Shown here: in pieces, positions 9,997 through 18,776 of the stretch
How positions within the stretch are numbered: position 1 is the first letter of the stretch
Layout of the letters: every line of letters starts with the position of its first letter
Assembly (NCBI RefSeq): GCF_005234135.1
Contig: NZ_CP039965.1
Location: 496,001-560,000 of the forward strand
Reading direction: 5' to 3'
DNA from: Pseudorhodobacter turbinis
GTDB lineage: Bacteria; Pseudomonadota; Alphaproteobacteria; Rhodobacterales; Rhodobacteraceae
Length of the DNA stretch: 64,000 nt
The notes under the pieces: model-generated
The model's database searches: none
Told to the model about the DNA's origin: nothing
Seen by the model: the letters and a program-made list of their open reading frames with translations, nothing else
Made by a program: the position numbers and the translations under genes

Positions 9997-10776
9997 ATGG
10001 CTGAATATCAAACTATTAATTCGGTCGGCGCCGGCACCCGCTCCGCGCAGATCGATGTTGGGCTTCGCGCCCATATGAACAAGGTTTACGGGCTTATGTC
10101 GGTTGGCATGTTGCTGACGGGTGCTGCGGCATGGGCCATTTCCGGCCTTGCCACAACGACAGACCCAAGCCTTGCAACCGTGCAGATGGGCAATGGCACC
10201 ATGCTGACCTCGCTGGGCCAGACCTTGTATCTTTCACCCCTGAAGTGGGTGGTGATGTTTGCACCGCTGGCGATGGTCTTTGCCTTTAGTGCCATGATCA
10301 ACCGCTTGTCCACCGGTGCGGCACAGCTGTTCTTTTATGCCTATGCGGCGCTGATGGGCTTGTCGATCTCGTCGATCTTCTTGGTCTATACCGGGGCATC
10401 CATCGCGCAGACATTCGTGATCACCTCCATCGCCTTTGCGGGCCTGTCGCTTTACGGCTACACCACAAAGAAAAACTTGTCGGGCATGGGCACATTCCTG
10501 ATGATGGGCCTGATCGGCTTGATCGTGGCTATGGTTGTAAACATCTTCCTCGCCTCCTCGGCGCTGGCTTTTGCGATCTCTACCATTGGTGTTTTGATCT
10601 TTGCAGGGCTGACCGCCTATGACACTCAGTCGATCAAGAACGAGTACATCGCGCACGCCCAGCATGGCGATAGCGAATGGTTGGGCAAGTCCGCCATCAT
10701 GGGCGCCCTGCGCCTGTACCTCGACTTCATCAATATGTTCATGTTCTTGCTGAGCATTTTTGGCAACAGAGAGTAA
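9997..10776 (+). CDS. Bax inhibitor-1/YccA family integral membrane protein
   Basis: 259 residues with about seven hydrophobic segments and the family C-terminal features TAYDTQSIKNEY and LRLYLDFINMFMFLLSIFGNRE. Bacterial members are inner-membrane proteins linked to calcium leak or to FtsH/protein quality control; the exact role here is unknown. CCGGAGG lies 5 nt before the ATG. It is a single-gene unit ending in a strong terminator and is the last core gene before the accessory island. Confidence 0.93.
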   Translation: MAEYQTINSVGAGTRSAQIDVGLRAHMNKVYGLMSVGMLLTGAAAWAISGLATTTDPSLATVQMGNGTMLTSLGQTLYLSPLKWVVMFAPLAMVFAFSAMINRLSTGAAQLFFYAYAALMGLSISSIFLVYTGASIAQTFVITSIAFAGLSLYGYTTKKNLSGMGTFLMMGLIGLIVAMVVNIFLASSALAFAISTIGVLIFAGLTAYDTQSIKNEYIAHAQHGDSEWLGKSAIMGALRLYLDFINMFMFLLSIFGNRE

Positions 10777-10807
10777 ACCTCACCACTTACTACAGAGTGC
10801 TAAATTT

Positions 10808-10840
10808 GCCCGTCAAGACTTTGTCTTGGCGGGCTTTTTT
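10808..10840 (+). terminator. Rho-independent terminator of the Bax inhibitor-1 gene
   Basis: GCCCGTCAAGA / TCTTGGCGGGC stem (one G-U pair) with a short loop, followed directly by six T. It lies 31 bp behind the gene stop and marks the left limit of the core block. Confidence 0.9.
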
Positions 10841-10987
10841 GCGTCCAATGGGTGCTCATTTCAAAGCCAAAATCAAAAGGAGATGGTTTCAATATCTTTC
10901 AGGCGGAAATGAAAATGCTTCTTCATTTGAAAAAAAGCCAATGTCGATTGTAACTTACGCCATTTTTGCGTCAAAAAAGGGTTTACA

Positions 10988-12193
10988 GTGTCAAAATCAG
11001 ATACGCTTCGCTTTCAAATAAGAACGACATCAAATGGGCACCAACACCGACATCTCCTGATTGATAGGTTTACACAATCATCAAACCTCTTAGCTGGCCT
11101 CTACGAGTCCTATCTCTCTGCATCCTCATTCTCGACTGCTACTATCAAGAAGTCTTTAAGTCATGTAGCGGCATTGCTGACTTGGGATGCTCAAGAAAAG
11201 AACTTAGCGACAGCACACCTGATGCGCGGACAACCTCTCACAGAGCCACAGATCAGACAGTTCAAGCGATGGCTTGAGGCTCGTGCAAAAGGCAACAAAC
11301 AATCAATCGCGGCCACTCAGCAACAAACCGTCAACGAGATAATCCGTGGCGCGGCCGCCTTTGAAGACTGGTGCTTACGGTACTCTCTCACGCGACATGG
11401 ACGTCACAGCCGATTGATAGATGTTCGCACGGTACAGCAGGAATTCTGGAAGGATGCTCAGGGTAATGTACCTCATCAAGAATTCGCTGAGGATTTCAAT
11501 GACGAGGAAATACTGGAAATCGAACAATATTTGCGTTCTCTCGCTTTCGACAGCAGATGGAGCAGAACCAGCAGAAGCGACTTCCGGAACTACGTTATGT
11601 GGCGAATGGCGATAGAATACGGGCTCAGGATCGGCGAAATGCTTGCCTTTCGAACCATCGACCTTCCAACTCGATCTCAAGATTATATAAAAGTAGTCCG
11701 GATTGAGGAACGCGATGATCCGCCTGATCCGCGCGACGAATATGCTCCTCGTCCAAAAACCTTGTCTCGCGATCTCGGCACTTACTTTTCAAACAGCAGT
11801 TTTCCGGACCTTTTTGCTAAGTATGTTGCGGAGTACCGCTGGGTAGAGGTCTTCAACGCCAAGCGAGGCACCAAGCGCCGCAAATCAACCTTTGCCCATT
11901 CGTACCTGTTTATTTCCGGTAGCGGTGCACCTCTTGCACGCAGCACAGCCGAATACATGGCTGGTAGAATCGCCGGCGAGCTTGGGATCGAGTTTCATTG
12001 GCACAAATGTCGACACTCATTTTTCAATCGTATCTATGCGGCTTCAGACTTGATCCAAAACCCGAGTGACCGTGAGCGAGCACGTCAACAGATGCAATAT
12101 TGGGGCGGCTGGTCTTCACCCGAGAGCCTGCAAATCTACACCAATACCGCCCGTCGCGACGCTGGTCGCCGTGGTAATCCCCCCCGAAAGTAA
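10988..12193 (+). CDS. Tyrosine recombinase / site-specific integrase
   Basis: 401-residue phage-type integrase. The catalytic pattern is visible: Arg214 in EYGLRIGEM, the H-x-x-R pair in HKCRH (His339, Arg342), GGWS near 373-376, and the likely nucleophile Tyr384 in LQIYTNT. The N-terminal about 180 residues include a SAM-like core-binding region. The start is GTG 10988 behind AAAGGG. Base composition and codon use are less GC-rich than in the core genes. It lies just inside the left edge of the island and may have inserted it. The final residues run up to an IS3 remnant, so the natural C-terminus could be slightly altered. Confidence 0.85.
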   Translation: MSKSDTLRFQIRTTSNGHQHRHLLIDRFTQSSNLLAGLYESYLSASSFSTATIKKSLSHVAALLTWDAQEKNLATAHLMRGQPLTEPQIRQFKRWLEARAKGNKQSIAATQQQTVNEIIRGAAAFEDWCLRYSLTRHGRHSRLIDVRTVQQEFWKDAQGNVPHQEFAEDFNDEEILEIEQYLRSLAFDSRWSRTSRSDFRNYVMWRMAIEYGLRIGEMLAFRTIDLPTRSQDYIKVVRIEERDDPPDPRDEYAPRPKTLSRDLGTYFSNSSFPDLFAKYVAEYRWVEVFNAKRGTKRRKSTFAHSYLFISGSGAPLARSTAEYMAGRIAGELGIEFHWHKCRHSFFNRIYAASDLIQNPSDRERARQQMQYWGGWSSPESLQIYTNTARRDAGRRGNPPRK

Positions 12194-12243
12194 GGGGCTG
12201 CGGAAGTAGAATTTTCTCGGCAAGATGAACGAGGAGATTTTGA

Positions 12244-12507
12244 ATGAAAATGACCAGATATAGCGAACCCCAGATCCTTGCGATCCTGCGCCAAGCCGAA
12301 GGTGGTGTGCCGGTGGCCGAGCTTTGCCGTGAACATGGCATGAGCAATGCGTCGTTTTACAAATGGCGTGCGAAGTATGGTGGCATGGATGCATCCATGG
12401 TCAGCCAGATGAAAGCCATGGAGGAAGAGAACCGCAGGCTGAAGCGGATGTATGCAGATCTGAGCATGCAGGCGGACTTATTGAAGGAAGCCCTCGGAAA
12501 AAAGTAA
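12244..12507 (+). CDS. IS3-family transposase OrfA
   Basis: 87 residues, full length for the family: a helix-turn-helix (QILAILRQAEGGVPVAELCREHGMSNASFYKWRAKYGG) followed by a leucine-zipper-like coiled coil ending in LKEALGKK. It binds the terminal repeats of the element. Its last codons carry the A AAA AAG frameshift signal. With orfB truncated, the product is probably a leftover without transposition activity. Confidence 0.88.
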   Translation: MKMTRYSEPQILAILRQAEGGVPVAELCREHGMSNASFYKWRAKYGGMDASMVSQMKAMEEENRRLKRMYADLSMQADLLKEALGKK

Positions 12508-12760
12508 CGGGGCCATCTCAGCGCCGCGAGATGGCCGAAACGGCGGTAGAGCGACGGGGCGTCAGCATCGCGCTGGCGTGCCGGGCCTTCGAGGTCAGCG
12601 AGACCTGCTATCGTTACAGCCCGAAGCTGAAAGACGAGAACGAGGTGATCGCCGATCTGCTGACAGGGCTGACGGATGCGCGCAAGACTTGGGGATTTGG
12701 CCTGTGTTTCCTGCATTTGCGCAACGTGAAGGGGCATCCGTGGAACCACAAGCGGGTCTA
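12500..12760 (+). pseudogene. IS3-family transposase OrfB, 5' fragment
   Basis: In the -1 frame relative to orfA, residues like QRREMAETAVERRGVS, CYRYSPKLKDENE and WGFGLCFLHLRNVKGHPWNHKRVY match the N-terminal HTH_21-type region of IS407-type OrfB proteins. The catalytic DDE integrase core that should follow is absent. The sequence changes to unrelated DNA at about 12757, so this is a deletion product. Confidence 0.8.
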
Positions 12761-13126
12761 CCCGCGCGCGCAGCCAAGTTCTGCTCGTCGGGGACAGAGT
12801 ATCGCTCAAACAGTCGATTGCAAATCCAAGCATATTTCAGAGCAGGCAAATTACATCTTTATTGCGGGGTGAGGAAGGTAAACCCATCTCATCAGGGCGT
12901 GTCGCGGTTTGATGCCGCCACTTGGGTAGCAGTTACTGCAACAAGGGAGACTGACTTTCGTATTAAAACGGACGGAAGAATTCTGCCGAAATACGATGCG
13001 GATAGTTACTATCCACTTGAAACCTCTTATAAGTTACAACGCCTTAAAAGGGGGGGGCGTTCAGTTCCCATCTGAAAATCGAACATATAAGGAAAAGAAT
13101 TCGAAACGAATGCTACCAAGCAGTGT
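12757..13126 (+). other. Unassigned stretch with a possible orphan coding tail
   Basis: Beyond the transposase breakpoint a plus-strand frame stays open to a stop at 13075, giving about 100 codons (through FRAGKLHLYCGV, WVAVTATRETDFRIKTDG and SYYPLETSYKLQRL). It has protein-like composition but no start of its own and no family I recognise. It could be the 3' end of a gene whose 5' part was removed with the transposon deletion. Nothing else is seen up to the DUF3037 gene stop at 13127. Confidence 0.35.
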
Positions 13127-13981
13127 TTACTGAACGCGTCCCTGGTGGTGACGTACTTCGTCTTCGATCTCATGAACGAATTCGTCGATTTGATCTTCCT
13201 CGAAAACGCGATTGTCGAATGGAATCTGACGCAAAATATCTAACGCATTATTATATGCTGGGACCAGCGATGAACTCTGCGGGCGGCCGACGAGGAAGTG
13301 AACTTGAACATCTTCTGTCGCACCAGCCTTTACTGCAGATAGGTGTCCGAGCCAGCGGCGTGCTTTGTCTTTGATCGTGTCTGCCTCCGCGAGATCGAAG
13401 GAAAGTGGTTCGTAGACATGCCAGCGGCCGTTTTTCCAGGCATGCCGAAAATCGACAGTATCGGTGCTTCCGTGAATACGCTTAGTCTCAAGAGAGATAT
13501 TCACGCCTTGTTCCTTCAGCTTTGCTTCCACCGGACGCCAAACATCTTCGTCAGACCTGCGCCGTTGTGATGGACGATCATAGCGGGTTATGAACCGGTG
13601 ATAGAGTTGATCGAATGTCTTCTGCGGATCTGACGTCAACCCAGCCCCTACCGGAGACCATTGCAATGAACTGTCATCAAGTGGCAGAGCTATCCGGGCG
13701 TAGTCGCCAGCAGTTTTTTCACCCTTAAATAGGCCTTCGGAGTTCAGGCTTCGCTCAACGCCTTTCATACCGCGCTCAATGGCTTCGATGGCGCCTTTAT
13801 AGGCCTCGCTATCGAGATCCGGAAAGATATTTTTTATCCTTCCGAAAGTCTTGCGAGCCTTCGTGAGGATAAGCGGTCGCCCCGGAACGACCACGATCAA
13901 ACCAACATTCACGAACTCTCCGGTAAGGATATCGTGCACATAACGCAGCACAACGTAACTGTAAGGCTCCCTTGTGGTCAT
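13127..13981 (-). CDS. DUF3037 domain protein, partner of the HipA-like kinase
   Basis: 284 residues. The N-terminal block YSYVVLRYVHDILTGEFVNVGLIV is the hallmark of DUF3037; the rest is soluble, mixed alpha/beta and charged, and ends DEFVHEIEDEVRHHQG. No catalytic motif is evident. Its ATG overlaps the kinase stop by 4 bp, so both are made together. DUF3037 genes are commonly found next to HipA-like kinase genes, but I know of no established function. It is the last gene of the restriction operon. Confidence 0.85.
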   Translation of the reverse strand: MTTREPYSYVVLRYVHDILTGEFVNVGLIVVVPGRPLILTKARKTFGRIKNIFPDLDSEAYKGAIEAIERGMKGVERSLNSEGLFKGEKTAGDYARIALPLDDSSLQWSPVGAGLTSDPQKTFDQLYHRFITRYDRPSQRRRSDEDVWRPVEAKLKEQGVNISLETKRIHGSTDTVDFRHAWKNGRWHVYEPLSFDLAEADTIKDKARRWLGHLSAVKAGATEDVQVHFLVGRPQSSSLVPAYNNALDILRQIPFDNRVFEEDQIDEFVHEIEDEVRHHQGRVQ

Positions 13982-14778
13982 GTCAGTATCCTCCCTAATT
14001 CCTTAATGCAGTCGTCGATGTTGTCCCGAGCGTCGGCGATCAACTTCAACGCAGCATGTACGTCAGCGTGAGCGGTAGCCCACTCTGACGGGATGCTTCC
14101 CTCATACTCCTTCAACCGCGCATCAGACAAGGAGTTCCACTGAGATTTGATCGACGAGAAGTCGATTGGTGTGCCTTTTAACTCTTGGACGAAAATATGC
14201 CTACCAGGTGTTTCCAAATCCTTCATTCCGCCCAATACCCATGGCGCTGTCCACAAAAGGACCATTTTATGCATAAAAGCGAGCTCGTGATCGATAATTC
14301 TTAGTTCATTACCGCTTATCAAACAATTTGGGTTGTCCGCCCTGCGGTCGGGATTCTGAATAACAGCATCGAAAAGTAATACCCCAGATGCTGTTGGTCG
14401 CATGGCATCTGACAGCCGTTGACCCGTCGCCCAAGCTGAGAACCCGGACGTTCGGGTTGACCCGAACGCGATGGGGCTGCTGCGACGCAGTTTGTCTGCG
14501 ATTTGCGCGTCTGCCACTACGGGAATGATTTCCGATGGTATCTCTACAAGCCAAGGCTTGGGTACAGGCAAACCGAGATCAGCTGCGAGGCAGGCCGCGA
14601 TTACTTCACGCGCGAGGTTGGTCTCAGCTTGGTCGCAGCCAGCCGAAAGCTTGACGAACATCTCCACATCATCGTCATCCACTGCTCCGCCGACGGCCTC
14701 ACATGCGGCGAGCACTGGAGCTGTACGGCCGTTGGCAGCGGTTCTGTCAATCCGTGTCAGTATAGCGTGTGGAATCAT
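13978..14778 (-). CDS. HipA-like protein kinase (HipA_2 type)
   Basis: 266 residues with kinase features: Lys43 in MFVKLS (nucleotide site), a catalytic loop QNPDRRADNPN at 131-141 (Asp134), and a metal-binding IIDHELAF (Asp153) in place of DFG. This is the compact HipA-related family without the N-subdomain typical of toxin HipA. I choose ATG 14778 because it forms an ATGA overlap with the hsdS stop and lies 10 nt behind GGAGG; an ATG at 14787 has no room for a ribosome site. The substrate is unknown. Membership of the restriction operon suggests a role in defence or in control of HsdR (inference). Confidence 0.82.
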   Translation of the reverse strand: MIPHAILTRIDRTAANGRTAPVLAACEAVGGAVDDDDVEMFVKLSAGCDQAETNLAREVIAACLAADLGLPVPKPWLVEIPSEIIPVVADAQIADKLRRSSPIAFGSTRTSGFSAWATGQRLSDAMRPTASGVLLFDAVIQNPDRRADNPNCLISGNELRIIDHELAFMHKMVLLWTAPWVLGGMKDLETPGRHIFVQELKGTPIDFSSIKSQWNSLSDARLKEYEGSIPSEWATAHADVHAALKLIADARDNIDDCIKELGRILT

Positions 14779-15123
14779 GCTGCACATGCCTCCGGGCCAA
14801 AAATTTCGTGTAGTAGGGATGGCAATAGTGCATCTGCGTCCGCCGCAGTTCGTTTTCGGATGTTTTTGATTTCTCGGGCCATGGCTTGAAGTCGGTCAAA
14901 CCAGAGTTGAACTGCCAGCTGCGGTGTCGGCACGGTGATTGCTTCGAGGCGCGATTGACCAAGCGTTCGATTTCGATCGGCACTACCGAGTGATGCCGTC
15001 TGCACTTTCTCTAAGCCGTCTCGGGTTTGCAGATAGAAGTTTAGAAAATGCGGACTCATAATGAAGTGGTCCTGCTTTTCTGAACAGGTTTGCGGCTCAG
15101 CTAAGGTGCATCGGGGTTAAGTT

Positions 15124-15978
15124 TCATGCTGCTTGGTTCATCTGTATTGGGTCAAAGTATGCGTCGTCTGGTGTCCGTTTATCAAGCGCGGTGTGCGGCC
15201 GCTCGGCGTTGTAGAATTCGAGCCATTCGTCGATGACGCGTTTGGCTTGGAACCCGTCCTGCAATTCGTGCAGGTAGACAGCCTCCTGTTTCAGTGAACG
15301 CCACAGCCTTTCGATGAAGATGTTGTCGAGATAACGTCCTCGGCCATCCATTGATATTTTGATCTTGGCGTCGGTCAGGGTGGTGATCCAGGCCGTCCCT
15401 GTGAACTGCGATCCTTGGTCGGTATTCATTATCTCGGGTTTGCCGTATTCGGCGATGGCCTCCTTCAAAGCCTCGACACAAAAGCTGGCATCCAACGTAT
15501 TCGAGAGCCGCCACGCCAGCACCTTACGCGTCGCCCAATCCATGATTGCCACCAGATAAAGGAATCCGCGCCGGACCGGAATATAGGTGATATCGCTGCA
15601 CCAAACTTGGTTTGGGCGCGTGATTGGCAGTTTCCTCAGCAGGTATGGATAGATCGGGTGCTGGGGATGCTTCTTGCTGGTGTTTGGGCCCTTATAGATC
15701 GCCTGCAACCCCATAACGCCCATCAAGCGGCGCACGCGGTGGCGACCAGCATGAAACCCGTTTCGCGGCAGGTAGGCTGCGATCTGGCGGCTGCCAAAGA
15801 ACGGGTATTTCATGAACACCCGATCGATTTCATTCATCAGCTTCAGGGTCTCGGCATTCACACCGACCGGCGCATAATACAACGATGACCGGCTGATCTT
15901 CAGAAGTTTACATTGCTTCGTCAGGCTCAGGTCAGTGCGATCAGCGTTGATCATAGCCTTGCGTTCAGACGGGCTCAT
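15124..15978 (-). CDS. IS3-family transposase OrfB (DDE integrase)
   Basis: 284 residues with an HTH_21 region, then an rve integrase core. The acidic triad is visible as WCSDITYI (first D), MNTDQGSQFTG (second D) and the later ERLWRSLKQEAVYLHE region with the catalytic E. It is normally made as a frameshift fusion with OrfA. It catalyses copy-out/paste-in transposition. The length is complete. Confidence 0.93.
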   Translation of the reverse strand: MSPSERKAMINADRTDLSLTKQCKLLKISRSSLYYAPVGVNAETLKLMNEIDRVFMKYPFFGSRQIAAYLPRNGFHAGRHRVRRLMGVMGLQAIYKGPNTSKKHPQHPIYPYLLRKLPITRPNQVWCSDITYIPVRRGFLYLVAIMDWATRKVLAWRLSNTLDASFCVEALKEAIAEYGKPEIMNTDQGSQFTGTAWITTLTDAKIKISMDGRGRYLDNIFIERLWRSLKQEAVYLHELQDGFQAKRVIDEWLEFYNAERPHTALDKRTPDDAYFDPIQMNQAA

Positions 15979-16253
15979 CGCTTCAGCCCTTGTGACAAAA
16001 AATCGTTCTCCACCGCCAGCTTCCCGATCTTGGCATGAAGCTCTTTGACTTGGGCCTCGTTGTCTTCGACCTTCTTTGCCTTGTCGGAAAACACGCCGGT
16101 CAGGCCGTCAATTGCCTGACGCTTCCATGTCGTCACCTGCGTTGGGTGGATCTTGTGCTTGGCTGCAATCTCTTGCGCCGTCTTGTCTCCGCGAAGTGCC
16201 TCAAGCGCTACCGTGGCCTTAAACTTGTCCGAAAAACTACGTCTCGTCGTCAT
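15975..16253 (-). CDS. IS3-family transposase OrfA
   Basis: 92 residues: an N-terminal helix-turn-helix (RRSFSDKFKATVALEAL, HKIHPTQVTTWKRQ) and a C-terminal leucine-rich coiled coil (VKELHAKIGKLAVENDFL). It overlaps orfB by 4 bp in the -1 frame. It is complete and lies next to the left end of the element. Confidence 0.92.
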   Translation of the reverse strand: MTTRRSFSDKFKATVALEALRGDKTAQEIAAKHKIHPTQVTTWKRQAIDGLTGVFSDKAKKVEDNEAQVKELHAKIGKLAVENDFLSQGLKR

Positions 16254-17192
16254 TTCTGTATCCTGTCGTCAATGCTGGATACATCTTAGCACGCTGTCTG
16301 AATTTGCCGGACCACTTCATAACTTCCGCCACTGGCACGCATGTCAGATAACGGTGCGAACCAACGCGCCCATGATCATTCGATCCAGCGACGGCAAAAG
16401 CGCCTTCCCAAGCCTTGATATTACTGAAAACCAAATCGCCTTCCTCAATACGAAAAAGCTTCTGCCATGTCAGATCTGACCCTTGAAGCGTTGGCTTATG
16501 GAACAAACCGCGACCGAATGACCTTGCCCCGAGTTCAGGGTAAGACTCGGCTGGTTCCACCTCGACCGGGCGGCGGACAAGCGGGGCGACTTCGGCCATG
16601 GGTCGAAGAGGTGCGCCGTCAATGGCGCGCAGGAAGGCCTTTAGCAGCATGGATTGGGCTTCACGTTCAGAAGTCTCGATCGCGCTCCGACGCTTGTCGA
16701 CCAAGGCTGAAACATCGTCGAGCCTCTGGACGATGCCGCGCTGCTCATTGAGTAATGGTAACGGAATCGAAAGTGACAGGAATTTGTCCGGCGAGATTGT
16801 ATCGCGCCGCGCACCCATCCCGCGAGATTTCAACCGTAGTTCTTTCCACGTAGGAGAGAAGCGAAGAAACCAACCCACGTAGCCGATCAACGCCCGATCC
16901 TCGTTACATGCAAAGGTTGGGAACTGAGTAGAAAGAAATCGCCCGGCATGTGCGCGATCCACGACCGCAATACCACCTTCCCACCCCTTCAATTGACTAA
17001 GAACTACTTGGCCTTCCGCCAGCCTGTGGAACCGCTTGTAAGTAGTCTCAGAGCCCTTCAATGGCTGACGGTGAAATAGACCTCGTCCGAACCCGTACAC
17101 GCCTGACATTTCATACGTTGCTGCGGGATCGATCTCTTGCGCATCGATATCAAGTCGCAGGATGTCAGAAAGCAAAACCTGATCTTGATCCA

Positions 17193-18758
17193 TCAAGAAC
17201 GCTCCGCCAAGATGGACTTGATTTCGTCCATGATGTCGAGGATTCGCTTTTCTTGATTGATAATCGCATCCACAATTTCGGCCGAGTCGCGGTGGTCCTC
17301 GACTTCTCCGGAATGTGGATTCTTGATGTCGAGATTGCAAGATGTGACGCGATCCTGTTCATCGCGCTGGATCAGGTCTGTGGCCGAAACCTTCCAAGCC
17401 TGTTCGTTTTCTTCGCGATTATTCCACCATTGAAGGCAGCCGCCGAATTCCTCATATGCCATCGGCGCGGTTTTTGAGTATTTCTTGCGGCCCTCTGGCA
17501 GGGGCAATTCATAGTACCAGATATCTTTCGTCGGTCCGCTGGTATCGAAGAAAATCAGGTTGGCCGGGATATCCGTGTAGGGCGCAAACACCCCCTCACG
17601 AAGGCGCACGACTGTGTGCAGATTGAACCTCTCCAGCAAGTCGGCCTTGATCCGCGCCGAGATGCCATCGCCGAACAATGTGCCATGTGGTACGACGACT
17701 GCCGCGCGTCCCCGCCCGGCGCGTTTCAACCGCCGCATGATCAGCTGGAGAAAAAGCAGCGCCGTTTCCGCTGTGCGGCGATCCTCGGGGAAGTTGTTAA
17801 GGATGCCGATCTCTTCTTCGCCGCCAAAAGGCGGGTTTGTCAGAATGACGTTGACGCGTTGATCCTCGCCGATTTCCGCGAGACGAAACCGCAGCGCGTT
17901 GCCAGGATCGATCCGCGGGGCGTGAAGGCCGTGCAGCAACAGATTGAGTTGGGACAGCAGGAACGGCAGCGATTTAGCTTCGCCACCGAAGAAGCTGTCT
18001 TCCTGCAGAATCCTGTGCTTCTTGACCGTGTCGGCCTGTCGCTCGAGGTGCTGGTACGACTCAGTCAGAAAGCCCCCCGTGCCGCAGGCCGGATCGAGGA
18101 TAGTCTCACCAAGTTTGGGGTCTGTAACCTCAACCATGAAGCGCACTACCGGCCGGGGCGTGTAGAACTCGCCGGAGTCCCCCGCGGCATCGCGCATTTC
18201 GCGCAGTAGCGTTTCGTATAGGCGTCCAAGCGTGTGAACCTCTTCGGACGAGTCGAAGTGGATGCCGTCGATCAAATTCACTACGTCACGCAGAAGGTAG
18301 CCGCTTTCCATACGGTTGGCGAAGCCCTCAAAAACAGTCGCGATCACGTCGCGCCGCTCTCGTCGGCCATTGTCACCTCGTAAACCACGCAGATAGGCAA
18401 ACAGGCCGGGGCCACGGCTTCCGCCCGGTCGTTCAGCTTCGTCGGCGACGAGAAACGACAGGAGGTCGGGGCCAGTAATGCCGTCAGCGTCCGCCGCCCA
18501 GTCCCGCCAGCGATAAGGGGCTTCGATGATTGAACGATAGTCCTTGCCCGCCAAATCCGCGCGCCCTTCCTCAATCCGCTCCATGTCATCAAGGAATTTC
18601 AGGAACATGATCCAGGTGAGCATTGGCAGACGGTCGAGGTCGCCGTTCAAGCCCTTGTCCTTGCGCATTATCTTGCGCGTGGATTTGATGATGCTGTCGA
18701 GGCGCTGCGCAGTTGTCAATTGCTTCGGCGCAGCCTTCTTGCGGGCGGTTTTGGCCAA
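17193..18758 (-). CDS. hsdM: Type I restriction-modification DNA methyltransferase subunit
   Basis: N6-adenine methylase subunit of 521 residues. The N-terminal HsdM_N helical domain (about 15-160) is followed by the methylase fold with the SAM motif DPACGTGGF at 222-230 and the catalytic NPPF at 308-311. The C-terminal part has a helical tail. The start is TTG 18758, 8 nt behind AAGGA; a nearby ATG is out of frame. It lies 18 bp after hsdR and overlaps hsdS by 1 bp. Because it needs HsdS to find its target, the IS in hsdS should disable or alter methylation. Confidence 0.95.
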   Translation of the reverse strand: MAKTARKKAAPKQLTTAQRLDSIIKSTRKIMRKDKGLNGDLDRLPMLTWIMFLKFLDDMERIEEGRADLAGKDYRSIIEAPYRWRDWAADADGITGPDLLSFLVADEAERPGGSRGPGLFAYLRGLRGDNGRRERRDVIATVFEGFANRMESGYLLRDVVNLIDGIHFDSSEEVHTLGRLYETLLREMRDAAGDSGEFYTPRPVVRFMVEVTDPKLGETILDPACGTGGFLTESYQHLERQADTVKKHRILQEDSFFGGEAKSLPFLLSQLNLLLHGLHAPRIDPGNALRFRLAEIGEDQRVNVILTNPPFGGEEEIGILNNFPEDRRTAETALLFLQLIMRRLKRAGRGRAAVVVPHGTLFGDGISARIKADLLERFNLHTVVRLREGVFAPYTDIPANLIFFDTSGPTKDIWYYELPLPEGRKKYSKTAPMAYEEFGGCLQWWNNREENEQAWKVSATDLIQRDEQDRVTSCNLDIKNPHSGEVEDHRDSAEIVDAIINQEKRILDIMDEIKSILAERS

Positions 18759-18776
18759 TGTGGCATTCCTTCAAAT

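Larger units (their letters stand above)
12190..12760 (+). mobile_element. Truncated IS3-family element (IS407-like)
   Basis: A complete orfA followed by only the first about 80 codons of orfB; the homology stops abruptly after NHKRVY near 12756. The left boundary lies between the integrase stop (12193) and orfA (12244) but cannot be fixed without the missing right end. A slippery heptamer A AAA AAG at 12498-12504 fits the programmed -1 frameshift of this family. The element cannot encode a full transposase. Confidence 0.8.
15062..16319 (-). mobile_element. Complete IS3-family insertion sequence in hsdS
   Basis: 1258 bp bounded by imperfect inverted repeats that start TGAAGTGGTCC; the two ends share the first 11 bases and further matches up to CAG at 24-26. 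It is flanked by a 3-bp direct repeat TAA (15059-15061 and 16320-16322). Both orfA and orfB are open and overlap in the -1 arrangement with a T TTT TTG slippery site before the orfA stop. The intact ends, intact genes and clean target duplication indicate a recent insertion. Confidence 0.93.
14775..17193 (-). pseudogene. hsdS: Type I restriction-modification specificity subunit, interrupted by an IS
   Basis: HsdS sets the DNA target of the HsdR/HsdM complex. Two pieces are present: 16320-17193 (two target-recognition domains around a conserved spacer with LNEQRGIVQRLDDVSALVDKRR) and 14775-15061 (C-terminal part including GLEKVQTASLGSADRNRTL and LLPSLLHEIFG). An IS3-family element sits between them at residue 291/292. 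Removing 15062-16319 and one TAA copy gives an unbroken 385-codon frame (V-A-E-V-M-S-P-H-F). ATG 17193 overlaps the hsdM stop (TGATG). As it stands the product would be about 318 residues ending in IS-encoded sequence, lacking the last conserved region, so it is probably inactive. Confidence 0.92.

Noticed and set aside
12190..16319. Idea that the two IS3-type elements form a composite transposon
   Set aside because: Their transposases belong to different IS3 subgroups and one is truncated, so they cannot act as matching ends.
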